NCBI GenBank assembly: GCA_030407315.1
Contig: JALQPE010001948.1
Span: forward strand, 124,001 to 188,000
Direction: 5' to 3'
Length of the DNA: 64,000 nucleotides
Source: Asparagopsis taxiformis
Lineage: Eukaryota > Rhodophyta > Florideophyceae > Bonnemaisoniales > Bonnemaisoniaceae
This document shows, in pieces, positions 10,081-19,651 of the stretch. Both the position numbers and the translations under genes were made by a program. The notes below the pieces were generated by a model. That model saw nothing but the letters and a program-made list of their open reading frames with translations, ran no database searches and was not told where the DNA came from. How positions within the stretch are numbered: the first letter of the stretch is position 1; each line of letters begins with the position of its first letter.

Positions 10081-11788
10081 TGTAGTGTTGCGTCTCCCGA
10101 GAGATGTTTTCGTTTCGTTACGATGCAGCTATACGCATCCAAGGGTAACATAGAACTGACACCAGGCCAGGCCAGGCCAAGCTAGAACAGGGTAGCGCTG
10201 GCCGGGCCGGAACAGGCCACGGTGGCCCACGCATCCACACACAAATCAATGTTTGTTTTCTACCCCTTGTACTGTATGAGGGGTGTACGTGACGTGACAG
10301 CACGTCAGAACAAAAGTGGAAGCAGCGCAGGCTGCGCAGCGCAGCTCGGCACAACACGCTCCTGTCGAGTCGTATTTAAACTTGTCAAAAATGCCGCACA
10401 GAGCAGCCCACTGCACTGCGTAGTACCTCATTCCTGACAAGGCAAGTATCCATACACTCGTCACCACTTGTACACAGATCACATTGGAAACGAAAAGCGC
10501 GCTGGTCTGGCAGCTTGACGCGGACGTGTCTCACGATCGAGTCTTCACTGCAGCGCTATGTTGCTGTCACGCACTTGCTGATGCTGCTCTCGTGGGTGTA
10601 GTACCACATCTCTACCTCATCGCGATTATTTGTTGTTTCCCTCAATTACGGCTTTTCTATGTAGGAAAACGCTCTCCAAACGTATTACCACCAACTCTCT
10701 GCACCACTCTCTCGTGACCTACACTGCGCTGCGCTGCGTTGCCCTGTCGTGCGCCTCGCCGCTTCCATGCCATGGAACGTAGCGTTGCTTCAAGTCGTCA
10801 CCGTACAATAAAGGCATGCGCTATTTCCTCATCAATCCGGTTCGAAATTGTCCCACTGTCATGTTACATATTCGCCGTCCGATCGGCCGACACTCGAGAG
10901 CGGTCACGACGGGCTGCTGCTGTCGGGGTCGGCGAGTCGAGACGAGACGGACGATGGTCGCCTCTACATTAGGCTCTGCTGTGCGGCTACAGTGCCATGT
11001 GCAGCACTTGCTGCCTTTGGCGTTGGCTTGTTTAAACACGTACTGTACCATCATCTGATTCACTTGGTTTAGAGGCACGCCAACCAACGTCTATGCCTCC
11101 GCTGCACCTACTCGCACCGCACCACTCCCAATAATTCAACAAGTCGCAATACGCTGCGCCCCACCACCGCGCACAGGTTTCCGCACACCTCGTATCAACC
11201 CCACCCTCCCATTTGATACCCATAGTACCATAGCGACTCCAATCAGCATGCAAGGCATCGCCATTGATTGTGCGCACACAACATATACGCTCTCATCGCT
11301 CACGTTTATGTCAACCAAGTCATAGACGAAATGCTTGTAAATTGACTGATTCAATATGCTTCAACACCGCTGTTTTGGTTGCCTTGCTGCGCGCCAATTA
11401 TTGCACTCGCTGCGCTGCGCCCTAACGTATGGACTTCCCAGCACAACGCAACAATGTCCCTCAAGTTACTACCTCTCCGCTGCACTACACCGCACTACAC
11501 ACCCGTCACACCCAAACCCAACCGTCCTGAAATAGTCTCAACCTGTCCATCTAGTCTCTTCCGCTCAACAACTCGCCGCTGTCCACCGCCGTCCTTGCCT
11601 ATTCTACCGACTGTAGGAATGTAATTAACTCGATGGATGCAATGCTGCCCACCAAACATTTGTCATGCTGCAGTGGAATGACTCACTTGTATTGCTATCA
11701 ATCCTCCAACCTATAAATATATATATGCCACACGACGACCGGCTGAGCTGCACAACAACTCCGTTTCAGCTAATATTAGTCGCACCAC

Positions 11789-13978
11789 CTACGCGTGATC
11801 CGAATCTACAGGGTTTTCGAGAACATCCTGAACACGTTTCTTGAACATAGAGGCGTACACACGGTCCGCGCTCGCCGTAGCATGATGAATCTTCACCCTC
11901 TTACTACCGTATCGTGATTGCAAATCAGCCAGATCAGCACCTTCGTCTTCTTGGTTCTCTTCACCCATAACGAAAATGTCGACGACAAACGCAAGAACAC
12001 AGTTGGACACCAGCAGCGTGTTGACAACAAAACTCAGTACGAAAAACCACTTTGTCCAATCACCATACACTGAAGCAGATGCCACCGCTTCCGTCAGGTC
12101 CGTCAAATAGCCTGCCAGCACAGCCAGGAACAGAGAGTACCATCCAGCCGCCATATCGTTGAAATTCAGTACCCAATAATTTCCATTGATGTATCCAAGA
12201 ACGAGCGGGTGTAGTCTGGGGTCGATACTCGGGTTGTTGGAAAACAACAGTCCACCAAAACATTCCACACCAGCCGCCGCAAACACGTAAATCGAAACAA
12301 ACAGGAATGTAAACAGCGGAATGGACGCAGGGATCAGCGTGGCGAACACTTTGATGATGCGATTGTACCGTGGCACATCTGCTAGAATCTCCAATAATCG
12401 CAAGCAACGTAGCATGATTAAGAAGCGCACGACCGTGTGCCCAATCTTCGACGACGGTATCAAGGTGTATATCGTGCTGAACATAAGCACCGATGACGAG
12501 ATGCAATCGAAGCGGTTCGCCGAAGTTTGCCAATAACGCTTCAAACCCTGGCACATTATCTTGGTAACAACATCCAACATGTATAGCACAGCGAGCACAG
12601 CTTCAATGGATACGAACAAAATCTCCTTTTTTGGCGTAACTGTTTTGCGAAGATCCGCAGTAGTCTCAAAGATTAGAACTGCGACATTGATAAGTAGGAT
12701 ACCATACATGACATAGTTATACGATTGCGAGCGCACATACCTACAAACGGCCTGCCACTGTTCACTCGAGTAGACCCTCGGCAAACAGCGTTCCATCAGC
12801 GTCATACTGTTAATTTCCAGCACAAACTTGAGCTGCATCACTTCCACAATGTCTTGAAATTCCTCCCTATCCAACTGTTCATTTGAATCATCATCAAGCG
12901 CTGTGAACACAAGCCCGACACGTTGTTCATCGACCTGGCTGCACATCTTATTCTTTCGCAGTTCGGCAAACAACAACTTTACATCTGGCAATGTACAACG
13001 GCCTGTCTCCTCCACGAGGACATCATATGCAATACTGATACTCTGTCGACGTGCTGCAAACTTTGACACGACGAGCTCCTCCATGTGATCTGTGTACGCA
13101 TTGTACACGACGGCGAGAAGAACGTTGAAGAGCAGGAAAACACCGAGAATGACGAAGAGGAGAACAATGGGCGCAAAGACATGAGATACATTGATGATTG
13201 CTGTGATCTGCGCGGGCCATCCGCCGGTAATAACGGCGGTGAATGTCGAGTACAGGCCGAGTCCCAGATCACCAAAGTACGGGTCGACAGACGGGACGTC
13301 GTGCAGCAACAGGGTGACTAGCCATCCTACAAAGGTGACGAATATGGCAAAGACGCTGAACACATTGAGAAAGGGCGGAATGACGGAGAATATTGCAAAG
13401 GTGCATTCGCGTACAGAGTCCCAGTATAGGAGAGGTAGCAATGCTCGAAAGTACGGGGCGAATCGGAAGGGTGGATAGCCGTGAAAGTAGGCGATGTAAG
13501 CGAAATCAAGCACGAGGGCACCGATGACAAAACTGATGAGTTTGGGTTTGGAATGGAATGGAGCTTTAGGTAGGTGCCTAAAGTCGAAGATGACGAAAAA
13601 GACTAGTATAGAGAGACAAATGGCATTGAGAAGCATTTGTGCATGGCCCGATATATATGGCACGCCGGAAAGATGGAAGTCTGCCTGGGGACGCGCCGGG
13701 GCTGTGCAAGCACGATTGGCGGAGCACCACGAGGGCATTTCTACAAATGAGAGGAATATTAGGATTAGAGCGGCAAGTTGACGGAGCGATGCCGAGTTTT
13801 CAAAGAAAAGATATGCGAGACGACCAGTTCGGTCGTTGGGAACGGAGTCACGGCTAGAAACCGGGGAACCACTCGCGGTCTTTTCGATAATCCATGCTGC
13901 GAGCTCATGACGGGTGAGCGCGACATAGTCGAAGATGGATTCGCGTCGACGAAGAAGAGGGGTGGCTTCGGTTGACAT
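11789..13978 (-). CDS. two-pore cation channel (TPC1-type) with EF-hand
   Basis: 729 aa from the ATG at 13978. Two six-helix ion-channel repeats are separated by a cytosolic linker, the TPC layout (half of a four-repeat Ca/Na channel). The first pore region (STFTAVITGGWP) leads into an S6 ending LLFNVLLAVVYNAY, very like plant TPC1. The linker has one canonical EF-hand loop at residues 362-373 (D-x-D-x-N-x-x-x-D-x-x-E). In the second repeat an S4 with spaced Arg (VRFLIMLRCLRLLEI) is the voltage sensor and NFNDMAAGWYSLF is the pore helix. An N-terminal acidic di-leucine (EATPLL) fits sorting to the vacuole membrane. Expected role: voltage- and Ca-regulated cation release from the vacuole. The filter residues differ from plant TPC1, so ion selectivity is open. 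Confidence 0.9.
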   Translation of the reverse strand: MSTEATPLLRRRESIFDYVALTRHELAAWIIEKTASGSPVSSRDSVPNDRTGRLAYLFFENSASLRQLAALILIFLSFVEMPSWCSANRACTAPARPQADFHLSGVPYISGHAQMLLNAICLSILVFFVIFDFRHLPKAPFHSKPKLISFVIGALVLDFAYIAYFHGYPPFRFAPYFRALLPLLYWDSVRECTFAIFSVIPPFLNVFSVFAIFVTFVGWLVTLLLHDVPSVDPYFGDLGLGLYSTFTAVITGGWPAQITAIINVSHVFAPIVLLFVILGVFLLFNVLLAVVYNAYTDHMEELVVSKFAARRQSISIAYDVLVEETGRCTLPDVKLLFAELRKNKMCSQVDEQRVGLVFTALDDDSNEQLDREEFQDIVEVMQLKFVLEINSMTLMERCLPRVYSSEQWQAVCRYVRSQSYNYVMYGILLINVAVLIFETTADLRKTVTPKKEILFVSIEAVLAVLYMLDVVTKIMCQGLKRYWQTSANRFDCISSSVLMFSTIYTLIPSSKIGHTVVRFLIMLRCLRLLEILADVPRYNRIIKVFATLIPASIPLFTFLFVSIYVFAAAGVECFGGLLFSNNPSIDPRLHPLVLGYINGNYWVLNFNDMAAGWYSLFLAVLAGYLTDLTEAVASASVYGDWTKWFFVLSFVVNTLLVSNCVLAFVVDIFVMGEENQEDEGADLADLQSRYGSKRVKIHHATASADRVYASMFKKRVQDVLENPVDSDHA

Positions 13979-14169
13979 TGTGGTTTGGGTATGAAAAGAC
14001 GAGGGACATACTATGAGAGTGGTTTGGGTTTAGATGTGACGATGGCTTTGATTGATGCGTTGGTATCAAATGTTGTGTTTGGCCAATGAATGTGAACTGA
14101 GCTCAGGATCGTGAAAGTTGAGATATCATTGCGTAACTGTAAGACTAATGCCGCAAATAGTGTAAAGTT

Positions 14170-15102
14170 TCACGAATGGAAGACTTGACCGCTGGTGTAA
14201 TCGACGTCCATTTCATCAGCGCGCACCCTGAAATCAATGAGCAATTGCAACACCCACTTTTCGCCCTGCAACACGCTCTCGGCAAAGTGCAGCAGTTCCT
14301 TTTGACTCTTATACAAAATGGCGGCACCCTTGGTCGGGATCACGGCAATGTCATCCTCCGGGAACACGGTGCGGCCGCCACGATCGGGCTGTTGTAAACA
14401 AATCAAAACGGTTAAATCTTTGCCGTCCACATGCGGCGCCACGCCCTCGCCTTGTTGATAATGAACGGTAGTAGCATCTCGGACGACTACGGTACGTCTG
14501 GACGGGCGAATCCAGGCGCCCTCTTCGAAGACAAACTGTTTGTCGTGCCATCCGAAAAGGGCGCGCACTCTGTCGAGCACGGGGCGGAGTTGTTCGGCCG
14601 CGGGGTCGATGGGGACGCGAAAGCCGGAGCGCATGTCGTCGGTCAATGCATCTGCGGCACTGTTAAATTCGGCTATGAGTTGTTGCGCCTCTTCCGACTG
14701 ACCGCTTTGACTAACTTGTTTGTTTACACGATAATTGAGATAGAGATCGGACTCGTCTGTGCGGCCGCGTTGTAGATCGATTATGGCGTCGCATTGTGAA
14801 GGGGTGATGAAGTTTGGCACGCGGATGAGCGGCGGGTCGATGCTTATGGGTGTGATTGGCGCGTTGTGGGTATTGTCGCGGTCGATTTGCACGCCCCAGG
14901 CTGCTAGTGATTTTTTAAGGGTCGCCGATTGGGGGGCTAGGGCCATGCGTGGACGACGCGGTGCACGGATGGTGCATGGTTTGGGCACGACGAGTGATGA
15001 TGGAGTCGTTATGAAGGTGGTTGGGTACATTGTATTGTGGGCGCGCCAAGGAGAGACAGTGTGTAGGTTGAGCAAGTTGTATCTATCGTCGGTAGATAAC
15101 AT
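14170..15102 (-). CDS. 2-oxoglutarate/Fe(II) dioxygenase, prolyl-4-hydroxylase-like
   Basis: 310 aa from the ATG at 15102. The first 70 residues are Ser/Thr/Arg/Pro-rich with few acids, which could be an organelle transit peptide; an internal ATG also exists after it. The C-terminal 200 residues carry the double-stranded beta-helix motifs in order: iron ligands His224-x-Asp226 (PHVDGKD), GGRTVFP, distal His272 (LLHFAES) and Lys282 for 2-oxoglutarate (GEKWV). The spacing matches prolyl-4-hydroxylase-type enzymes. It should use O2 and 2-oxoglutarate to hydroxylate a protein or small molecule; substrate unknown. All catalytic residues are present. Confidence 0.82.
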   Translation of the reverse strand: MLSTDDRYNLLNLHTVSPWRAHNTMYPTTFITTPSSLVVPKPCTIRAPRRPRMALAPQSATLKKSLAAWGVQIDRDNTHNAPITPISIDPPLIRVPNFITPSQCDAIIDLQRGRTDESDLYLNYRVNKQVSQSGQSEEAQQLIAEFNSAADALTDDMRSGFRVPIDPAAEQLRPVLDRVRALFGWHDKQFVFEEGAWIRPSRRTVVVRDATTVHYQQGEGVAPHVDGKDLTVLICLQQPDRGGRTVFPEDDIAVIPTKGAAILYKSQKELLHFAESVLQGEKWVLQLLIDFRVRADEMDVDYTSGQVFHS

Positions 15103-15919
15103 GTGGATACGTGTGGCTGTGAGAGGGCGCGCGCGTGTGGTTATGAGAATGGATCAGGGATCGAAATGTGGAGTGAATCAAAGATGCCACGTTTGTGGGT
15201 GATGTCATTGGCTGGATTTGAAATGGAATAAAGCACGTGTACCCAGCAAGGATCGGTGGTGGATGCAGCTCTAGGATGACATTTGATCTTATGCATAGCT
15301 CCCGAGTTTGAATTGTGTGCGCATGGAGGCGGATGACGCGTATGGTTGGTACAAATTCAAACGGGTGCGGTTTTTGTGCACGGGTGTCATTACAGTGGAG
15401 CAAAGATAAAATTACTCGTTTCTATTTTCGGTTTGTGGTGGTGAAGCGGCCCGAGAGGCCAGGCCCGTCGGGGCGGTTCGGTAACCCCAGCAATCCGCGT
15501 AGCGTCGCGACACGACCGATGATTTGGCTGTGACGGCCCGCGGACCGTGGCCGCGACCGTTTGTTCAAGCACGATTCCCAAATCTCCGGAAATGGCGGGC
15601 GGACTCTTGTGTTCCCAAACAAGCACGAGCGGCATCGACACGTGGATGTCTACTGTAATGATGCGCGTCAACGTGCTGACATGTAAGCACACGGAAGCAA
15701 CATTTCAACTAAAAACACGCACCGTCAAAAACCCTCAAACGAATAAAAACGCTTGCAACTTTATGGATGCACATGCCGCTCTACTGTAGTCTACCAACCG
15801 ATTGAGTGCTATCACTCTCCTTATACCGTCGTCTCTTCACCACCAACTGCTCACCTCTCTCAACCATCCTCCCCCTCTCGTCCACCCGTCCACCATCACC
15901 TAGACCCCCATTCTCCCCA
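15103..15919. other. intergenic / 5' region of the glycosyltransferase
   Basis: No gene seen. The last 120 bases before the ATG at 15920 are pyrimidine-rich and free of ATG, typical of a short 5' leader. A CG-rich block lies at about 15440-15560. Confidence 0.5.
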
Positions 15920-18217
15920 ATGGCTCGCGCCCAGGTCTGCCGCTTCTACGATGACGGCACCACCGCTGCCGCTGGTGCCGCCCATCGTCGTCCCGTCAAG
16001 CGTTTACCACAGTTTCAAACTTCCAACGGCTTAATCTTTCCATCCAAACCGCGTCGAAATACACCCGCTTCATATTTCCTTTACATGCCACGCTCCTCCG
16101 TCCTTCAACTCTTCTTCCTGCTAATCATCCTCTTCTTCCTCTTCGTCAAACCCCTCGCCAATTCTCAAGACCATGCCGACCCCGCCTCCAAATCCCTCGC
16201 TGATTCTCTCGGCGTCACCTCCGGCGTGGCAATGCTCAGCGCTATCACTCGCGCTTCCTCCGATGCTCCCGACACTTCCCTGCGTCTCAATGTGCCTCCC
16301 CATCTTGTTTCCGATGGCGTTTCCCTCGCCGCCGTTTGCATGGGTCGTCACCAAACCGTGAAGAAGACCGCCCCGGCGTGGTTGAAAGTCAAAGGTGTCG
16401 ATGAGATTGTCCTCGTCGATTGGAGTTCCGATCCGCCCCTCGAACCTATCATTCGAGACATTCCCGGCTCCGATCGCATTAAAGTCATTCGTGTCAATGG
16501 AGAGCCAAATTGGATCCTTTCCCGAGCATACAATCTTGCCGTCAATGCAACTCGATTCACTCACGTCATTCGCACTGATTGTGATTATCAGATCGGTGAG
16601 AATTTCGTTGCAGCCCACAGCCAATTGTCCGACCTTCCACCAGAGACCGATGACACCCTCAAAACTGTCAAACGTTTTTATGCTGGAAATTATAATTTGG
16701 CAAGGAATGAAAACGAGGTTCACCTCAACGGCGCAGTGTACATCCGCCGACAGGATTTCCTCGACATTGGCGGTTATGATGAGCGCATTCAAACATATGG
16801 TTGGGATGATGAGGATCTATACAAGAGATTGGATGAAACTGGAATGAAGAAGATGAATATTTCTTACGATCATGTCTCTCATGTGCAGCATGGCAATAGC
16901 GGCCGAGCTCAGACCGGCGTCAAGTTTGTCGCCGTCGAGATCGATCTCAACGCTTTGCTGCTAGAGAAACTTGAGCCGTGGCATAAAGGCGCTGAAGCAA
17001 CGACCAAGTATGCTGTTTCCGATACATCTCCGTCGGGCAATTCGATCACTGTTGAAGCAACCGCCAAGCCGAAAGCATTGCGCGACCTCGTTTCACAGGA
17101 AGACTTTGACAAGGCATGGGCCGAAGCATTGGGTAGACGTCTGCATGATAGTTATTTTGTCCCTTGGGATATTATTACTGCACTGTCGCCGAAGCATCAA
17201 GAAATGTTGCTCCGTCGACTGATGCAACGCACTGAAAATCGTGAAAAGGCAAAGCGTGCCGAATTGGACGCCGCCGGCAGAACGGGAGAGATGGTTGATG
17301 TGAATTCAATTCCGGTTCCCCGGCTTCTTATCTGTCACTGTATGCATGGACTTGGTAACCGTCTCCGTGCCCTCGGAAGTTGCATGTCCTTTGCAAAGGA
17401 GACAAGTCGCGAACTTGTTGTGGTCTGGTCTCCTGACAGTCATATTGAAGCCAGGTTCTCGGATATGTTCTCATCTCCGATGGTGGTCATTGAGAAAATG
17501 CCGGTGGAGTGGCCATTTGCGGAGGTCGAAAAGTGGGATGCTGTCTGGGCGCAGTTCAAGTTCCACAACTACATGGAAATGGAAGGAATGGGTGCGGTGA
17601 AGGGGGAACCAATTACTGACATACCGAATAAGCACATGTACTACAAGGGTGCCTATATTATGGAGGTCAGTAATTCAGATCTCACAAACTGGGATAAGGA
17701 TAATGAACAGATTCGGTCGCTCGAACCCATCCCTGAAGTCACACGTATGGTGGGTGATTTGCAACCTAAGGGTCTTGGCTCAGATAATGTAATTGGTCTA
17801 CATGTGCGCAACAGAACGCTGGAGAAGGACATCAAGAACGTCAACTTTGTGAAGGAGTACGGAGATGAAGCAACGAAGACGATGGATATGTGGCGACACA
17901 AGAGCGGCGTTCAGAATTTCATCAAGCAAATCGACTTGTTGTTGAAGGAGAAGCCGAATCTGAAGTTCTTTGTTGCAACTGACACGTTCCAAGTCATCAA
18001 TCAATTGGAAGATTTGTACGGATCGGATCGAGTCCTGGCGTTCAAACGCAATTGTGATGATCGTGACGGTGTATGCGTCAAGTTTGCACTCGCCGACATG
18101 TACGCATTGGCAAAGTGCAAAGCATTGTACGGATCAAATTGGAGTTCTTTCACTGAAGCTGCGGAAAGGATAGGTGGAATAACGGCGAAGTTGGCAGGTC
18201 AACATTTCAGCGTTTGA
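15920..18217 (+). CDS. two-domain Golgi glycosyltransferase (GT-A plus fucosyltransferase-like)
   Basis: 765 aa from the ATG at 15920; the frame is open upstream but without ATG. A hydrophobic segment at about residues 60-78 (LQLFFLLIILFFLFV) is a signal anchor, so the rest faces the Golgi lumen. Domain 1 (about 100-350) is a GT-A fold: VLVDWSSD, the metal motif D220-C-D222 and the acceptor region GGYDERIQTYGWDDEDLYKR, as in GT2/GT7 and chondroitin-type transferases. Domain 2 (about 465-765) starts HGLGNRLRALGS (His476), has GLHVRNRTLEKD near the donor site and SNWSSFTEAA near the end, as in fucosyltransferase-like GT-B enzymes. One chain may thus add two sugars in matrix-polysaccharide or glycan synthesis. 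Donors and acceptors are not readable. Both domains look intact. Confidence 0.75.
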   Translation: MARAQVCRFYDDGTTAAAGAAHRRPVKRLPQFQTSNGLIFPSKPRRNTPASYFLYMPRSSVLQLFFLLIILFFLFVKPLANSQDHADPASKSLADSLGVTSGVAMLSAITRASSDAPDTSLRLNVPPHLVSDGVSLAAVCMGRHQTVKKTAPAWLKVKGVDEIVLVDWSSDPPLEPIIRDIPGSDRIKVIRVNGEPNWILSRAYNLAVNATRFTHVIRTDCDYQIGENFVAAHSQLSDLPPETDDTLKTVKRFYAGNYNLARNENEVHLNGAVYIRRQDFLDIGGYDERIQTYGWDDEDLYKRLDETGMKKMNISYDHVSHVQHGNSGRAQTGVKFVAVEIDLNALLLEKLEPWHKGAEATTKYAVSDTSPSGNSITVEATAKPKALRDLVSQEDFDKAWAEALGRRLHDSYFVPWDIITALSPKHQEMLLRRLMQRTENREKAKRAELDAAGRTGEMVDVNSIPVPRLLICHCMHGLGNRLRALGSCMSFAKETSRELVVVWSPDSHIEARFSDMFSSPMVVIEKMPVEWPFAEVEKWDAVWAQFKFHNYMEMEGMGAVKGEPITDIPNKHMYYKGAYIMEVSNSDLTNWDKDNEQIRSLEPIPEVTRMVGDLQPKGLGSDNVIGLHVRNRTLEKDIKNVNFVKEYGDEATKTMDMWRHKSGVQNFIKQIDLLLKEKPNLKFFVATDTFQVINQLEDLYGSDRVLAFKRNCDDRDGVCVKFALADMYALAKCKALYGSNWSSFTEAAERIGGITAKLAGQHFSV

Positions 18218-18796
18218 TCAACCAGAGCGATTTTGTGACAGGAGAATTGACTGTTCCCGTTTCAAATCCAGCCACACGACAGCCGATAATAATTTGGGAC
18301 GCCGACGCCGCTGTCGCACGGCAAATTGCGGAGTACCTGCTTTCACATGTTAGAGCTAGGAGTCGTGCTTCGCCCCTAACTTCACTGCCTGTCGTTTTTT
18401 CGAAAGGTGACATTGGGATCACCTATTAACTGTAGGGGTAGTAAGCACCTGTAGGTCAGATTTTATCGCGACACCAAACGTTTTGGAAATATGCCAGCCT
18501 CTCACGTTGAGCATAGTCGCTCAGCTAGATCGAGCAAGTTTCCATTATGTTTTTGTATAATGAGATGAGAACCTTAAACAGATTTCTAGATTGGATCGTT
18601 TCCAGAGCCGACTGTTGCAAGCCGTGTGGTGCCGTCGTGTCGACCACGGATTCCCAGTTAGTATACAGATCAGTAGTTTGTGCTGCAGCATGAGTTCACT
18701 TTCTGGCGTAAGGTATGAAGCATTTCGTATTGTAGCTGATGACAGCAAGGTGTATCATTTGCAGGCTGGGTAATGTATAGTTTGTCTAGCATCTGG
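18218..18796. other. intergenic between convergent genes
   Basis: Separates the glycosyltransferase and the MSAP-type gene, which point toward each other. Nothing else recognised. Confidence 0.5.
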
Positions 18797-19651
18797 TTAC
18801 AATTCATCACTGCCAACATCTAAGTGGACTGCCGTGGCTGCTCCAATGGGGTCAGCGGCAACATCACTATTTTCTGCAGCCTGGGGAGCTCCACCAACAT
18901 CAATTGGAGCATCCGCTTCTTCCATGGCCAGCGTGTCATTGCTCTCCAATTCGCTTTCCGCTGCATTATCCTCATCATCATCTTCGTCGTCATCTGCATC
19001 CGCGTTGTCACCGCCCATGTTGCCAAGACCTTTCATTATCTCATCGCGAGAAAACATGCTCAAGTCTGGTTGTCCATCTTCTTTATTTAGCTGTTCAATC
19101 AAATTTTCCATGTCGAGCTCCTTCTTTTCCTTTGGCACAAACGGCGGTCCTGGCAGCCTATTGGGCGGGAGCGGGCGCAAGGGCCTATCGCAAGCGCCGG
19201 AAGCACCGGAGTGCTTGGCACAGAGCCAGGGTTCGATATCGCTTAATAATACTTTGCCCTTCTTACTGAAAACATAAAGCCGGTCGGCCAGCTCTGATTC
19301 CACGCCATCAAGGATGTCACTACAGGCGAGGGCGAGCGTAGCACATTCCACAGCACACTCCTGTACGCCCTGTTGCGGTATCAAGAGGAGACGGTCGTCG
19401 CGTTCCACCAGATCGATTTGACGGAGCCAGCGACCGGGTTGTGTGGAAGCGGTACAGAGGGATTCTACAATGTCAAGCGTGTTGATTTGTGTGTTTGAGG
19501 CAAGATCATTAACGAGTGCGACGGACTGTTTGGCTACGTGGGAACACGTTTCGCAAATTATGTAAGGTACATCAGTTGGTATAGCACGCTTAGCGGGTTC
19601 AGCTAATGTGTATAGAAGAATGAGAATGAGGGAGCGGGTAAGTGGAAACAT
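18797..19651 (-). CDS. ER-resident MSAP/canopy-family protein
   Basis: 284 aa from the ATG at 19651, giving a signal peptide (MFPLTRSLILILLYTLAEP). The mature part begins with a saposin-like Cys domain (YIICETCSHVAKQ ... ESLCTAS ... ECAVECATLALACSDIL ... EPWLCAKH), six or more Cys in the pattern of the TLR4-regulator/MIR-interacting MSAP (canopy) family. A conserved downstream module (PPFVPKEKKELDME ... FSRDEIM) follows, as in the plant members. An acidic tail (ADADDDEDDDED) precedes the last four residues SDEL, a KDEL-type ER retrieval signal. Likely role: folding or retention helper for secreted proteins in the ER lumen. Function beyond that is unknown. Confidence 0.8.
   Translation of the reverse strand: MFPLTRSLILILLYTLAEPAKRAIPTDVPYIICETCSHVAKQSVALVNDLASNTQINTLDIVESLCTASTQPGRWLRQIDLVERDDRLLLIPQQGVQECAVECATLALACSDILDGVESELADRLYVFSKKGKVLLSDIEPWLCAKHSGASGACDRPLRPLPPNRLPGPPFVPKEKKELDMENLIEQLNKEDGQPDLSMFSRDEIMKGLGNMGGDNADADDDEDDDEDNAAESELESNDTLAMEEADAPIDVGGAPQAAENSDVAADPIGAATAVHLDVGSDEL

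Larger units (their letters stand above)
6866..11788. other. gene-poor, pentamer-periodic and CG-rich stretch
   Basis: Nearly 5 kb with no gene I can support. It is studded with short runs of 5-bp units: GCGGT (7153-7173), ATGCA/GTGCA (7300-7341), CTGCA (7955-7986), GATGC/AGTGC (8040-8067), GATGC/GATGCG (8916-8942), GTGTC (9006-9022), TGCAG (10051-10080) and AGGCC (10162-10179). It also has alternating CG blocks (8642-8656, 9240-9250). Open frames here are composition artefacts: all six frames are open in the same places and the translations are Arg/Ala/His/Cys-rich. Confidence 0.7.
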
